Part shown: positions 6,322 through 15,672 of the stretch, in pieces | How the letters are laid out: every line of letters starts with the position of its first letter | Position numbering within the stretch: position 1 is the stretch's first letter | Assembly (NCBI GenBank): GCA_900541665.1 | Contig: UQKV01000033.1 | Coordinates: 1 to 22,827, forward strand | Source: an uncultured Collinsella sp. | Lineage (GTDB): Bacteria; Actinomycetota; Coriobacteriia; Coriobacteriales; Coriobacteriaceae | Direction: 5' to 3' | DNA: 22,827 nucleotides | The notes under the pieces: model-generated | The model's input: the letters and a program-made list of their open reading frames with translations, nothing else | What the model was told of the DNA's origin: nothing | The model's database searches: none | Position numbers and translations under genes: made by a program

Positions 6322-7347
6322 CTAGTTGAGTCGCTCCACAAAGAAATCTGCCATGGAGAGGAACAGTTCGCGTGCATGCTGGTCGAGCGAAACGTCCTCG
6401 ATGGCGGCCTTGGCCTTGGCGGTCAGGTTGAGCGCGTAAGTGTGGGCGTAATCGATGGAGCCGGTCTCCTGGAAGATCTCCACGGCGCGTGCGAGCTGCG
6501 CGGGATCATCGGTGCCCGAGGAAAGAATCGCCTCGATCTCGTCGTGGTGGCGTTCATCAGAGAGGGCGTGTACGGCGACAAGCGTGCGCTTGCCCTCGGT
6601 GATGTCGGTGCGGAAGTCCTTGTTGGCGGCCTCCTTGGTGCCGATCAAGTTGAGCAGATCGTCCTGAATCTGGAAGGCAAGGCCCGTGTGCAGGCCAAAG
6701 GCGCGCAGCGCCTCAATCTGCTCCTCGCTGCCGCCGCCGATAATGGCTCCGGCGGCAAGTGGCGTGGCTCCGCTGTAGTACGCGGTCTTGTGCGTCGCCA
6801 TGTCCAGATAATCGTCGACCGAGATGTCAAAGCGCCCGTCGCGGACCCAGCCCAAGTCGAGTGCCTGGCCCTCAATGGTGCGGACGATCATCTCGGTGAG
6901 CTCGTGGAGCACGCGGAGTTTCACGTCTGCCTCGAGCGTGGGGTCGTCGAGAACCGTCTTGGTGACCATGGTGAGCGCTAAATCGCCGCAGTTGATGGCG
7001 AGTCCCGTGCCCTCGGTAAGGTGCATGCAGGGCTTGCCGCGGCGCAGTTGGCCGTTGTCGGCGATGTCGTCGTGGATCAGCGCGCCCGACTGAAAGTGCT
7101 CGATGGCTGCCGCGGCGCTGCGGGCGCTCTCAAAGCTGCCGCCTACCGCGGTGGCGGCGAGCATGCAGATGAGCGGGCGGTGGCGCTTGCCGGCATTGGC
7201 CGTAAATGCCGAGAGCGGGGTATACAGGTAACGCTCGATATCGGCGGAAGTTGCCTGTCCGTCAAAGAACGTGGCCAGATAGTCGTTAATCTGGTCAAAG
7301 TGCTGGGCTAAAAAGCTGGTAAACGGACTGGACACGGGTTCTCGCAT
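6322..7347 (-). CDS. trans-Polyprenyl diphosphate synthase
   Basis: This 341-residue protein is in the IspA/IspB/GGPP synthase family, which condenses isopentenyl diphosphate with an allylic diphosphate. Visible motifs are GKRHRP (53-58) for diphosphate binding, the first Asp-rich motif DDIAD (93-97) followed by RRG, and the second motif as DDLLN (229-233), where the last Asp is Asn. The length fits medium- or long-chain synthases, and chain length cannot be read reliably. Likely products are quinone side chains or a lipid-carrier precursor. The start is the only Met near the N-terminus; its ribosome binding site (AAGAAAG) is close to the ATG and weak. The next gene downstream is CwlM-like. 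Confidence 0.88.
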   Translation of the reverse strand: MREPVSSPFTSFLAQHFDQINDYLATFFDGQATSADIERYLYTPLSAFTANAGKRHRPLICMLAATAVGGSFESARSAAAAIEHFQSGALIHDDIADNGQLRRGKPCMHLTEGTGLAINCGDLALTMVTKTVLDDPTLEADVKLRVLHELTEMIVRTIEGQALDLGWVRDGRFDISVDDYLDMATHKTAYYSGATPLAAGAIIGGGSEEQIEALRAFGLHTGLAFQIQDDLLNLIGTKEAANKDFRTDITEGKRTLVAVHALSDERHHDEIEAILSSGTDDPAQLARAVEIFQETGSIDYAHTYALNLTAKAKAAIEDVSLDQHARELFLSMADFFVERLN

Positions 7348-7463
7348 TCTTTCTTAGGTTGCACCGTTGCATTATGCAGACTACATATTGCCACATTGGG
7401 GCGTCGAGCGCGGCGGTTGAAGACGATTGAGTCTTGCGGTCGCAAACGCGGCAAGGGGCTCGG

Positions 7464-9914
7464 CTAGATAAGCCCAAAGTGTTCGAGCGCGGTGACGACG
7501 CCGTCGTGGTCGAAGCTGTCGGTTACGTAGTCGGCCTTTTCCTTGAGGAAGTCCGGCGCGTTGCCCATGGCGATGCCAACATCGACCGCCTCCATGAGGG
7601 CGATGTCGTTGCTCGCGTCGCCAATGCCATATACGGTGCCGTGGTCTGGTCCCAGGGCGTCAAGCACAGCCTTGATTCCGGCCCGTTTGGTGCACTCGCG
7701 CGGCGAGATTTCTGTGACCTCGAGCTCGAGCTCGTTGAGGCAGAGCAGAGGTCCAAGCTCTTCATCTTGGGCGATGCGGTTGGCAAGTGGTGTGGACATA
7801 AGAATTTTATAGGCGTTGTAGTGCTCAAGTTGCGTGACGGCGTCGCCCACGGTGCGTGCGTAGCCGTACGTCTCGGGGGCATCTGCACTCATGCGCACGA
7901 CGCGATCGATGCCCTCAAAGCGAATGACCTCGCCCGATTGCTCGAGATAGGGGGCGAGGCGCTGTAGCAGACCAGGGTTTATGGCTGCATTTCGCACGAT
8001 ACGCCCCTCGAGTTCGGCGTAACCGCCCGCGAGGCACACGACGCCTGCCCACGGCAGCTCGAGCAGCTTGGGATGGATGCAGCTGAGGGTGCGCCCCGTA
8101 CAGATAAAGGCTTTGTTGCCGTTGGCGACAAACGTGCGAATTGCCTGTGCAACCGTCTCGTTGGGATAGGGGGAAAGATCTCGCTCGCCCTCGGGGAGCT
8201 CTTGGGCAAGTTTGGGATCTTGCCAGGCGAGCGTACCGTCGATGTCGAAGAAGCAGACATTGCCATGCTTTTTGGTGGCGTCGGCGGCATGAGAAGGCGA
8301 GGCGGCGAATGCAAACCCCGGTTCGAGTCCCATAATCTGATCAAAGTGCTCTTTGACGCGGGGAACCGAGATGCCGATGATCACCTGGGCGGTTTTGCCG
8401 GTGACGATGAGGCCTTTGGCGCCTGCTGCGACAAAGGTCGCATTGTCCGCGACGATGGAGGGGTCCACGACCTCGACGCGCAGGCGCGTGGCGCAGTTGG
8501 TTGCGCCCACAATATTGCCAACGCCACCTAAAAGCTGAATTACCCGCTCAGCGAGGACGTGATCTTGATCGGATCGACTATTGACCTCGTCATTGGGAGA
8601 TTGCTCTTTGGCAAAGCCGCTTCCCGTTAAATGATCGATTGCCGCGCGATTGGCGACATGATCCTCGCGGCCCGGCGTCTTAAGGTCATAGATCAAGATG
8701 AGTGCTCGAAAACTAACAAAAAAGATGAGGCTAAAGGCAAGGCCGATACCGAGCGCCAAAAGGTAGGAGCCGGCATGCGTCCGCATGAGCGGAATAAAGT
8801 TGAAGGCTGCCATCTCCATGAGGCCGCCCGAGAAGATGCCGACGATGCCAAAGAGATTCATGGTTGTGGCAAGGCAAGACGATAAGACGGCGTAGAGAAA
8901 AAAGAGCCCGGGGTGGGTGAACATAAAGAGAAACTCGAGTGGCTCGGTAACGCCGCAAACCACCGAGGCGATGATGGCGGGAACAAGGATGGCCCTGAGG
9001 CCGGCGCGGCGCTCTGGTTTTGCGGTGGAGTAGAACGCGGCTGCGATGGCGGGAAGGCCAAAGAGCTTGACCCAGCCGGTGGCGGTAAAACCGGCCCACG
9101 GCGCAAGTTCATTAAGGGGGCGCGTGCTATGGGAGAGGATGGGGAGCAAGCTGCTCCACGTGGCGTAGATGCCGTCGTTAATGACCAGGTTGTCGTAGTA
9201 GATCGGCATGTAGAGCAGGTGGTGCAGCCCCATGGGCTCGAGCGCTCGCTCCAAAAGCACAAAGATGCCCACGCCAAAGGGGCCGACGCCCGCAAGTGCG
9301 TGGCGCAGTGTTTCGGTCACAGCGTATACGGAGGGCACGATGGCGGCCGAGATAGCGGCAAGGGCAAACACGGCAAAAAAGCTGATGAGGTAGACCAGCG
9401 AGGAGCCCGAGAAGGTGCCGAGCCAATCGGGAACCTTGGCATCGTAGAAGCGGTCATGGATGGCGACGACGGTTGCCGATACCGCCAGCGGGCCGATAAT
9501 GCCGGTGTCGAGCGTCTTGATGCCGTCGATGATGGTGATGCCGCTAGCGGAGGTCAAAGACGACGGGTACTTAAGTCCAAGATTGTCTCCGCTCAGCTTA
9601 ATGATTTCGCTCAAAAAGAAGCAATAGGCAAAATAGGCCACGAGTGCCTCGAGGCAGCAACGTGCCGGTTGCTTTTGGGCAAGGCCGATGGGCAGCGCTA
9701 CGGCAAAAAGGAGCGGAAGGCGCTTAAAGACCGTCCACGAGCCGCGCTGAATGATAGTCCAAAAAACGTACCAAGGGGTTCCGTATACGGCGAGATCGCC
9801 GACGATGTCCGCAGTCGTTGCGAGAGCGGAGACGCCGACCATGAGGCCTGATATAGAAAACAGCATGGCGGGCGCGAACATTGCCCCGCCAAAGCGTTGG
9901 ATTTTTTGCAGCAT
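7464..9914 (-). CDS. PTS EIIC-EIIB sugar permease fused to a HAD (Cof-type) phosphatase
   Basis: The 816-residue protein has three parts. Residues 1-410 are a glucose/maltose-type EIIC membrane domain with many hydrophobic helices, GLHHLLYMPIYYDN near 229 and the signature GVTEPLEF (321-328). Residues about 450-530 are EIIB with the phosphorylated Cys474 in GATNCATRLRV. Residues 551-816 are a HAD hydrolase: DIDGT with nucleophile Asp557, TGR near Thr606, a Lys near 743, and GDASND (765-770). No EIIA domain is present, so phosphate must come from a separate EIIA. Domain order C-B matches MalX/PtsG. The HAD part is complete and in frame, so this is a true fusion. It probably imports a disaccharide as its phosphate and dephosphorylates it inside the cell (inferred). 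It is divergent from a TreR-like regulator. The start follows GGGAGG. Confidence 0.9.
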   Translation of the reverse strand: MLQKIQRFGGAMFAPAMLFSISGLMVGVSALATTADIVGDLAVYGTPWYVFWTIIQRGSWTVFKRLPLLFAVALPIGLAQKQPARCCLEALVAYFAYCFFLSEIIKLSGDNLGLKYPSSLTSASGITIIDGIKTLDTGIIGPLAVSATVVAIHDRFYDAKVPDWLGTFSGSSLVYLISFFAVFALAAISAAIVPSVYAVTETLRHALAGVGPFGVGIFVLLERALEPMGLHHLLYMPIYYDNLVINDGIYATWSSLLPILSHSTRPLNELAPWAGFTATGWVKLFGLPAIAAAFYSTAKPERRAGLRAILVPAIIASVVCGVTEPLEFLFMFTHPGLFFLYAVLSSCLATTMNLFGIVGIFSGGLMEMAAFNFIPLMRTHAGSYLLALGIGLAFSLIFFVSFRALILIYDLKTPGREDHVANRAAIDHLTGSGFAKEQSPNDEVNSRSDQDHVLAERVIQLLGGVGNIVGATNCATRLRVEVVDPSIVADNATFVAAGAKGLIVTGKTAQVIIGISVPRVKEHFDQIMGLEPGFAFAASPSHAADATKKHGNVCFFDIDGTLAWQDPKLAQELPEGERDLSPYPNETVAQAIRTFVANGNKAFICTGRTLSCIHPKLLELPWAGVVCLAGGYAELEGRIVRNAAINPGLLQRLAPYLEQSGEVIRFEGIDRVVRMSADAPETYGYARTVGDAVTQLEHYNAYKILMSTPLANRIAQDEELGPLLCLNELELEVTEISPRECTKRAGIKAVLDALGPDHGTVYGIGDASNDIALMEAVDVGIAMGNAPDFLKEKADYVTDSFDHDGVVTALEHFGLI

Positions 9915-9955
9915 GTTCTGCCTCCCGAATATCGAGGTGCGTTGCGGGTGGTGAA

Positions 9956-9980
9956 ACGTTTAAACAATGGATTCATTGTA
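9956..9980 (-). promoter_or_regulatory. PTS-HAD promoter -10 and operator R1
   Basis: On the minus strand a -10 box TACAAT (9975-9980) is followed by TTGTTTAAACGT (9956-9967), which would cover the transcription start. The core GTTTAAAC is a perfect palindrome shared with 10078-10089 and 20068-20079. No good -35 box is visible. Confidence 0.5.
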
Positions 9981-10077
9981 GAGGACCGGACGATTGTCGT
10001 GCCGGCAGTTTTGAGTGAAACCGATTTGGGCATGACAGAAGCCGTCAACGGTTAAATACTGTCGCTTTGCCGATAAT

Positions 10078-10108
10078 CGGTTTAAACAACTTTAAAAAAT
10101 GCTATCGT
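10078..10108 (+). promoter_or_regulatory. Regulator promoter with operator R2
   Basis: CGGTTTAAACAA (10078-10089) overlaps a -35-like TTTAAA (10081-10086), which is 16 bases from a -10-like TATCGT (10103-10108). This placement predicts autorepression of the GntR gene. Confidence 0.5.
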
Positions 10109-10141
10109 GCCTAGCCATACATATTCATTAGAGGTGAAGTC

Positions 10142-10861
10142 ATGCCAAAAGCGATTTACGAAGGAATCTACCGCGAGATCCGTTCGCGCATCATTAACGG
10201 GACCTATGCGTTTCAGGAGATGCTGCCAACCGAAGCCGAGCTGACCGCGGAATTTGGCTGCACGCGCAATACCGTCCGCCGCGCTTTGAGCATGCTGGCC
10301 GACGGGATGTTTGTGCAGCCCATACACGGCAAGGGCGTGCGCGTTATTTGGCTTAAGGGCGAAACCGACATGTTGGGCGCACTCGAAGAGGTTGAGTCGT
10401 TTGGCGAGTTTGCAAAACGCAACAATGCCGTTGCATCGACGGACGTTAAGTCCTTTGAACATTTGATTTGCACCGAGCAGCTCTCTCGTCGCCTGGGCTT
10501 TAGGGTGGGCGAGGAGCTTATTCGCGTAGTGCGTGTCCGAAGCCTCAACGGCAACGCGCGCCAAGTGGACCATGGCTATTTTTTGGCGTCGATCGCCAAG
10601 GGTCTGACCCCCGAGATCGCGGCAGATTCTATTTACGGCTATCTGGAGCACAAGCGCGGTGTCAAAGTGATGGCGAGCCGTCGTACGGTGAGTGTCGAGC
10701 TCGCCAACGATGAAGACTGCAGCTACTTGGACCTTGGCAAATACAACTGCGTTGCCGTCATGGAGAGTCAGTCGTACACCTCGGATGGCATCTTGTTTGA
10801 GGTGACGCACACTCGCACACACCCCGAGATCTTCCATTACCGCGTCAATTCCAAGCGATAG
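10142..10861 (+). CDS. GntR-family regulator, TreR-like (UTRA domain)
   Basis: The 239-residue protein has an N-terminal winged helix-turn-helix of the GntR type (residues about 5-70: IYREIRSRIINGTY, LPTEAELTAEFGCTRNTVRR) and a C-terminal UTRA effector domain. The stretch LTPEIAADSIYGYLE and later LDLGKYNCVAVMESQSYTSD align well by eye with Bacillus TreR, which senses trehalose-6-phosphate. It is transcribed divergently from the PTS-HAD gene, with the operator-like sequence GTTTAAAC near both starts. Other copies of that sequence precede the ABC operon and malQ. The effector is probably a disaccharide phosphate made by the PTS. The start follows GAGGTGA. Confidence 0.88.
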   Translation: MPKAIYEGIYREIRSRIINGTYAFQEMLPTEAELTAEFGCTRNTVRRALSMLADGMFVQPIHGKGVRVIWLKGETDMLGALEEVESFGEFAKRNNAVASTDVKSFEHLICTEQLSRRLGFRVGEELIRVVRVRSLNGNARQVDHGYFLASIAKGLTPEIAADSIYGYLEHKRGVKVMASRRTVSVELANDEDCSYLDLGKYNCVAVMESQSYTSDGILFEVTHTRTHPEIFHYRVNSKR

Positions 10862-10903
10862 CCGGCTAGCTCGCAGCCTGACGAGACTCATGCCCTCAAA
10901 GCG

Positions 10904-10950
10904 AAAACGCCCGGTCAAACCGACGATGCATCGGCTTGACCGGGCGTTTT
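10904..10950 (+). terminator. Terminator of the GntR gene
   Basis: A 15-bp stem AAAACGCCCGGTCAA (10904-10918) with its complement (10936-10950) is extended by CCGA/TCGG around a 7-base loop, and ends in TTTT. Confidence 0.9.
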
Positions 10951-10972
10951 CTCTGCATTCGATAACAAATAA

Positions 10973-11059
10973 TTGTTTATACAAAACTTGTCAAGTATCA
11001 AGTTGAAATTACCGTTCACCGAAGTTTTTCTACCGCTCTAGTAATACTTGTTCAAACAA
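10973..11059 (+). promoter_or_regulatory. Operators R3 and R4 before the ABC operon
   Basis: TTGTTTATACAA (10973-10984) and TTGTTCAAACAA (11048-11059) are dyad sequences with matching TTGT/ACAA ends. R3 differs by one base from TTGTATATACAA, the TreR operator I recall from Bacillus. Two sites 75 bases apart could allow looping. The -10 and -35 boxes in between are not clear; TAATAC at 11042-11047 touches R4. Confidence 0.5.
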
Positions 11060-11093
11060 CTAGCCAAATAGCGTATCGTTCAAATCAGCAAAA

Positions 11094-11144
11094 GGGGCAA
11101 AGTCCCCGAGCCAATCTCCGAAGGCGGCGGCAAAGGGTGCCGCC
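11094..11144 (+). promoter_or_regulatory. Twin GGCAAAG hairpins in the 5' leader of the binding-protein gene
   Basis: GGGG/CCCC (11094-11107) and GGCGGC/GCCGCC (11123-11144) are two adjacent stem-loops, each carrying GGCAAAG. They lie 24 bases before the start codon. They may stabilise the mRNA or form a small regulatory RNA element; no known riboswitch core is recognised. Confidence 0.35.
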
Positions 11145-11167
11145 ACGGTGTGAAAGGGTGGATTGTA

Positions 11168-12484
11168 ATGAAGAACGAAATGAGCAGAAGGCAGTTCCTG
11201 GGCTTTGCTGGTTCCGCGGCTGCGGTTCTTGGTCTTGGTCTCGTGGGCTGCGGTGGCTCCGCCGGCTCCGGCTCCTCTGCTTCTGGTGACGCTGCCGAGG
11301 TCTACTTCCTCCAATTCAAGCCTGAGGTCGACAAGGAGTGGAAGGAGATCGCCAAGGCGTACAAGGAGGAGAAGGGCGTCGAGGTCAAGATCGTGACCGC
11401 CGCCTCCAACACCTACGAAGAGAAGCTCAAGTCCGAGATGTCCAAGAGCTCCGCTCCGACCCTGTTCCAGGTCAACGGTCCCACCGGTCTTAAGAACTGG
11501 AAGGATTACTGCGCCGACCTGTCCGATACCAAGCTCCGCGGTGAGCTCATTGACGACTCCCTGGCTCTGCAGTCCGATGGCAAGGATCTGGGTATCGACT
11601 GGGTCCAGGAGAGCTACGGCATCATCTACAACAAGCAGCTGCTCGAGAAGGCTGGCTACAAGGCCGAGGACATCAACTCCTTCGACAAGCTGAAGGCTTG
11701 TGCTGACGACATCCAGGCCCGCAAGGACGAGCTTGGTGTTGAGGGTGCCTTCACTTCTGCCGGCATGGATGACTCCTCCAGCTGGCGCTACACCACTCAC
11801 CTCGCCAACCTCCCGCTCTACTACGAGTTCGAGAAGGAGCACAACCAGGAGGACGACGAGATCAAGGGCGAGTATCTCGACAACTTCAAGCAGATTTTCG
11901 ACCTGTACATCACCGACTCCACCTGCGATCCTTCGCAGCTTGCCTCCAAGACCGGCGACGACGCCACCAACGAGTTCGCAACCGGCAAGGCCGTCTTCTA
12001 TCAGAACGGCTCTTGGGCATACGCTGACCTCACCAAGGCCGGTATGACCGACGACCAGCTCGGCATGCTGCCGATCTACATCGGCGTCGACGGCGAAGAG
12101 AACCAGGGCCTGTGCTCCGGCGGCGAGAACTACTGGTGCGTCAGCTCCCAGGCTTCCGAGGATGCTCAGAAGGCCACCGAGGACTTCATGTACTGGTGCG
12201 TCACCGCTGACACCCCGACCAGCATCATCGCCGACAAGATGGGTCTGACCGCTCCGTTCAAGAGCGCCAAGGAGACCACCAACGTCTTCTCGCAGCAGGC
12301 CGTTGCCATGGCTAAGGACGGCAAGAAGACCGTCGCTTGGGACTTCGTTTACATCCCCTCCGAGGAGTGGAAGAAGAACCTCAAGCAGGCTCTCATTGCT
12401 TATGCTGCCGACAACACCAAGTGGGACGGCGTCAAGAACGCCTTCGTCGATGGCTGGAAGACCGAGAAGGCTGCTTCCGAGTAA
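11168..12484 (+). CDS. Carbohydrate ABC transporter substrate-binding lipoprotein
   Basis: The chosen ATG follows GAAAGGGTGG and gives 438 residues. An ATG at 11150 lacks a ribosome binding site. The signal has a Tat motif SRRQFLG (6-12) and a lipobox LVGC with lipidated Cys28, followed by a Ser/Gly linker. The rest is a family-1 extracellular solute-binding protein as in MalE/UgpB systems. It delivers a sugar to the permeases encoded next. Codon use is strongly C-ending, like cstA, suggesting high expression. A stable hairpin after the stop separates it from the permease genes and would raise its mRNA relative to theirs. Neighbouring MalQ and phosphorylase suggest a malto-oligosaccharide ligand. 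Confidence 0.92.
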   Translation: MKNEMSRRQFLGFAGSAAAVLGLGLVGCGGSAGSGSSASGDAAEVYFLQFKPEVDKEWKEIAKAYKEEKGVEVKIVTAASNTYEEKLKSEMSKSSAPTLFQVNGPTGLKNWKDYCADLSDTKLRGELIDDSLALQSDGKDLGIDWVQESYGIIYNKQLLEKAGYKAEDINSFDKLKACADDIQARKDELGVEGAFTSAGMDDSSSWRYTTHLANLPLYYEFEKEHNQEDDEIKGEYLDNFKQIFDLYITDSTCDPSQLASKTGDDATNEFATGKAVFYQNGSWAYADLTKAGMTDDQLGMLPIYIGVDGEENQGLCSGGENYWCVSSQASEDAQKATEDFMYWCVTADTPTSIIADKMGLTAPFKSAKETTNVFSQQAVAMAKDGKKTVAWDFVYIPSEEWKKNLKQALIAYAADNTKWDGVKNAFVDGWKTEKAASE

Positions 12485-12515
12485 GCAGTTGCTGCCCAAG
12501 CTATCTGATTAGCGA

Positions 12516-12551
12516 CAGGGGGCGGGCAGACGTTGGTTTGCCCGCCCCCTG
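12516..12551 (+). terminator. Intercistronic hairpin between binding protein and permease
   Basis: A perfect 13-bp GC-rich stem (12516-12528 with 12539-12551) lies between the two genes and has no T-run. It is more likely an mRNA stabiliser or partial terminator than a full stop. Confidence 0.6.
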
Positions 12552-12571
12552 CATATTGAAAGGACCCTTTT

Positions 12572-13426
12572 ATGGGCAAAGCACTCAAGCGCTGGTGGCC
12601 GCTCTTTATGCTGCCCACGTGCCTGGCGTTTATGATCGGGTTCGTGATCCCTTTTATCCAGGGCTTCTATCTCTCGTTCTGCCAGTTTATTACCATTAAC
12701 AACGCGCACTTTGTCGGTATCGCGAACTACGTGCGCGCGCTGTCCGATCCGCAGTTTGCCACGTCGTTCTTCTTTACCGTGGCGTTTGCCTTCCTGTCGA
12801 CGGTGCTCATCAACGTGATCGCCCTGGCAATTGCGCAGGCGCTCACCCGCAAGGCGCTCAAAGGCACCAACATCTTCCGTACGATCTTCTTTATGCCTAA
12901 CCTGATCGGCGGCATCGTGCTGGGCTACATTTGGCAGATTCTGATCAACTGCCTGCTTTCCAACATCGGCGCCCAGCTCATTGCCCTTAACTCTGCTGCT
13001 GGCTTCTGGGGCCTTATCATCCTGACCCTGTGGCAGCAGGTCGGCTACATGATGATCATCTACATCGCTGGTCTGCAGTCCATTCCGTCCGACTACATCG
13101 AGGCCGCCAAGGTCGACGGTGCCACGGCATGGCAGACGTTTTGGAAGGTTAAGATCCCTAACCTGATGCCGACCATCACCATCTGCCTGTTCCTGTCCAT
13201 CACCAACGGCTTTAAGCTGTTCGACCAGAACCTCGCCCTTACCGGCGGCGCCCCCGCGCACTCCACCGAGATGCTCGCCCTGAACATCTACAACACGTTC
13301 TATTCGCGTGCCGGTATCGCATGGCAGGGCATCGGTCAGGCCAAGGCGGTTATCTTCTGCATCCTGGTCGTAGCCATCTCCATGATCCAGCTTAAGGCCA
13401 CGAGGTCCAAGGAGGTGCAGCAGTAA
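12572..13426 (+). CDS. ABC transporter permease, MalF/UgpA type
   Basis: The 284-residue inner-membrane protein has about six hydrophobic helices and the permease EAA loop (YIEAAKVDGATAWQTFWKVK, about residues 175-194) that docks the ATPase. Its short N-terminus, without the periplasmic domain of enteric MalF, matches UgpA/MsmF. The ATG follows AAAGGA. Its stop codon overlaps the start of the next permease by one base, so the two are translationally coupled. Confidence 0.92.
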   Translation: MGKALKRWWPLFMLPTCLAFMIGFVIPFIQGFYLSFCQFITINNAHFVGIANYVRALSDPQFATSFFFTVAFAFLSTVLINVIALAIAQALTRKALKGTNIFRTIFFMPNLIGGIVLGYIWQILINCLLSNIGAQLIALNSAAGFWGLIILTLWQQVGYMMIIYIAGLQSIPSDYIEAAKVDGATAWQTFWKVKIPNLMPTITICLFLSITNGFKLFDQNLALTGGAPAHSTEMLALNIYNTFYSRAGIAWQGIGQAKAVIFCILVVAISMIQLKATRSKEVQQ

Positions 13427-14265
13427 TGAAACGCGATAAGGCTATTAACCGCGCGCTCTCGATTTTCTTTACGATTCTGTCGCTCGCATGGATCTACCCC
13501 GTGTTCATGATTGCGCTCAATTCCTTTAAGAAAGCGACCGCAATCAGCACCACCACGGCATTCGATCTGCTCACGCCCGAGACGTTCAACGGCCTCGCAA
13601 ACTACATGCACGCCCTTAACGAGCAGGGCTTTGCCTCGGCATTTATGTACTCGCTCATCATCACGGTCACGTCGGTCGTGCTGATCTTGGTGTGCTGCTC
13701 CATGTGCGCTTGGTACGTGGTTCGTGTCAACAGCAAGATCTCGAACTTCTTCTATTACCTGTTCGTGTTCTCGATGGTCGTACCGTTCCAGATGCTCATG
13801 TTCACGCTGTCCAATTTGGCGGACCGCATTGGCTTTAACACGCCGTTCAACATCTGCTTTATCTATCTGGGCTTTGGCGCGGGCCTGGCGGTCTTTATGT
13901 TCGCCGGCTTTGTAAAGAACATCCCGCTCGAGATCGAGGAGGCGGCCATGATCGACGGCTGCAACCCGGTCCAGGTGTTCTTTAAGATCGTCCTTCCCAT
14001 CATGAAGCCCACCTATCTTTCGGTCGGCATTCTCGAGACCATGTGGGTCTGGAACGACTATCTGCTGCCCTACCTCACCCTCGACTCCACCAAGTACAAG
14101 ACCATTCCTATCTTGATCCAGTACTTCCGCGGCGGCTATGGCCACGTCGAGCTCGGCCCCATGATGGCCTGCATCATGATGGTCGTTATCCCCATTGTCA
14201 TCATGTACATCCTCTGCCAGAAGTACATCATCGACGGCGTGGTGGCAGGTGCCGTCAAGGGCTGA
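13426..14265 (+). CDS. ABC transporter permease, MalG/UgpE type
   Basis: The 279-residue partner permease has six predicted helices and the EAA loop EIEEAAMIDGCNPVQVFFKI (about residues 164-183). The ribosome binding site AAGGAGGTG lies inside the end of the preceding gene. It forms the heterodimeric channel with the upstream permease. Confidence 0.92.
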   Translation: MKRDKAINRALSIFFTILSLAWIYPVFMIALNSFKKATAISTTTAFDLLTPETFNGLANYMHALNEQGFASAFMYSLIITVTSVVLILVCCSMCAWYVVRVNSKISNFFYYLFVFSMVVPFQMLMFTLSNLADRIGFNTPFNICFIYLGFGAGLAVFMFAGFVKNIPLEIEEAAMIDGCNPVQVFFKIVLPIMKPTYLSVGILETMWVWNDYLLPYLTLDSTKYKTIPILIQYFRGGYGHVELGPMMACIMMVVIPIVIMYILCQKYIIDGVVAGAVKG

Positions 14266-14290
14266 TGCCGTAACTGTTTTGCAAGTTTCT

Positions 14291-14315
14291 GCGGCGCCCC
14301 TCAGCGCGGCGCCGC
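14291..14315 (+). other. Intercistronic hairpin before the ATPase gene
   Basis: GCGGCGCC (14291-14298) pairs with GGCGCCGC (14308-14315). No T-run follows, so it probably affects mRNA stability rather than termination. Confidence 0.5.
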
Positions 14316-14333
14316 ACATCGAAAGGTAAAGAC

Positions 14334-15533
<1,200 letters not shown>

Positions 15534-15601
15534 GCCCGATCCAATCAGGCCCTCCTTTTGGGCGACTGCGGCTTTGCCATCCTTTTGCCGTGGTCACATA
15601 T

Positions 15602-15646
15602 AAGGCTCCCCTCCCGTCCGCTGGGCGAGAGGGGAGCCTTTCTTTG
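15602..15646 (+). terminator. Terminator of the ABC operon
   Basis: A perfect 12-bp stem AAGGCTCCCCTC (15602-15613) with its complement (15629-15640) is followed by TCTTTG. Confidence 0.85.
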
Positions 15647-15672
15647 TGCTGGGGCCGTTCATCTGCCGGTTT

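Noticed and set aside
5089..6981. Plus-strand frame of 630 codons over the CwlM-like and polyprenyl synthase genes
   Set aside because: It runs through the antisense of tRNA-Gln and of two recognisable genes, and has no domain of its own.
11060..12499. Minus-strand frame of 479 codons opposite the binding-protein gene
   Set aside because: It is an antisense shadow with Leu/Val/Gly repeats and no ribosome binding site or family match.
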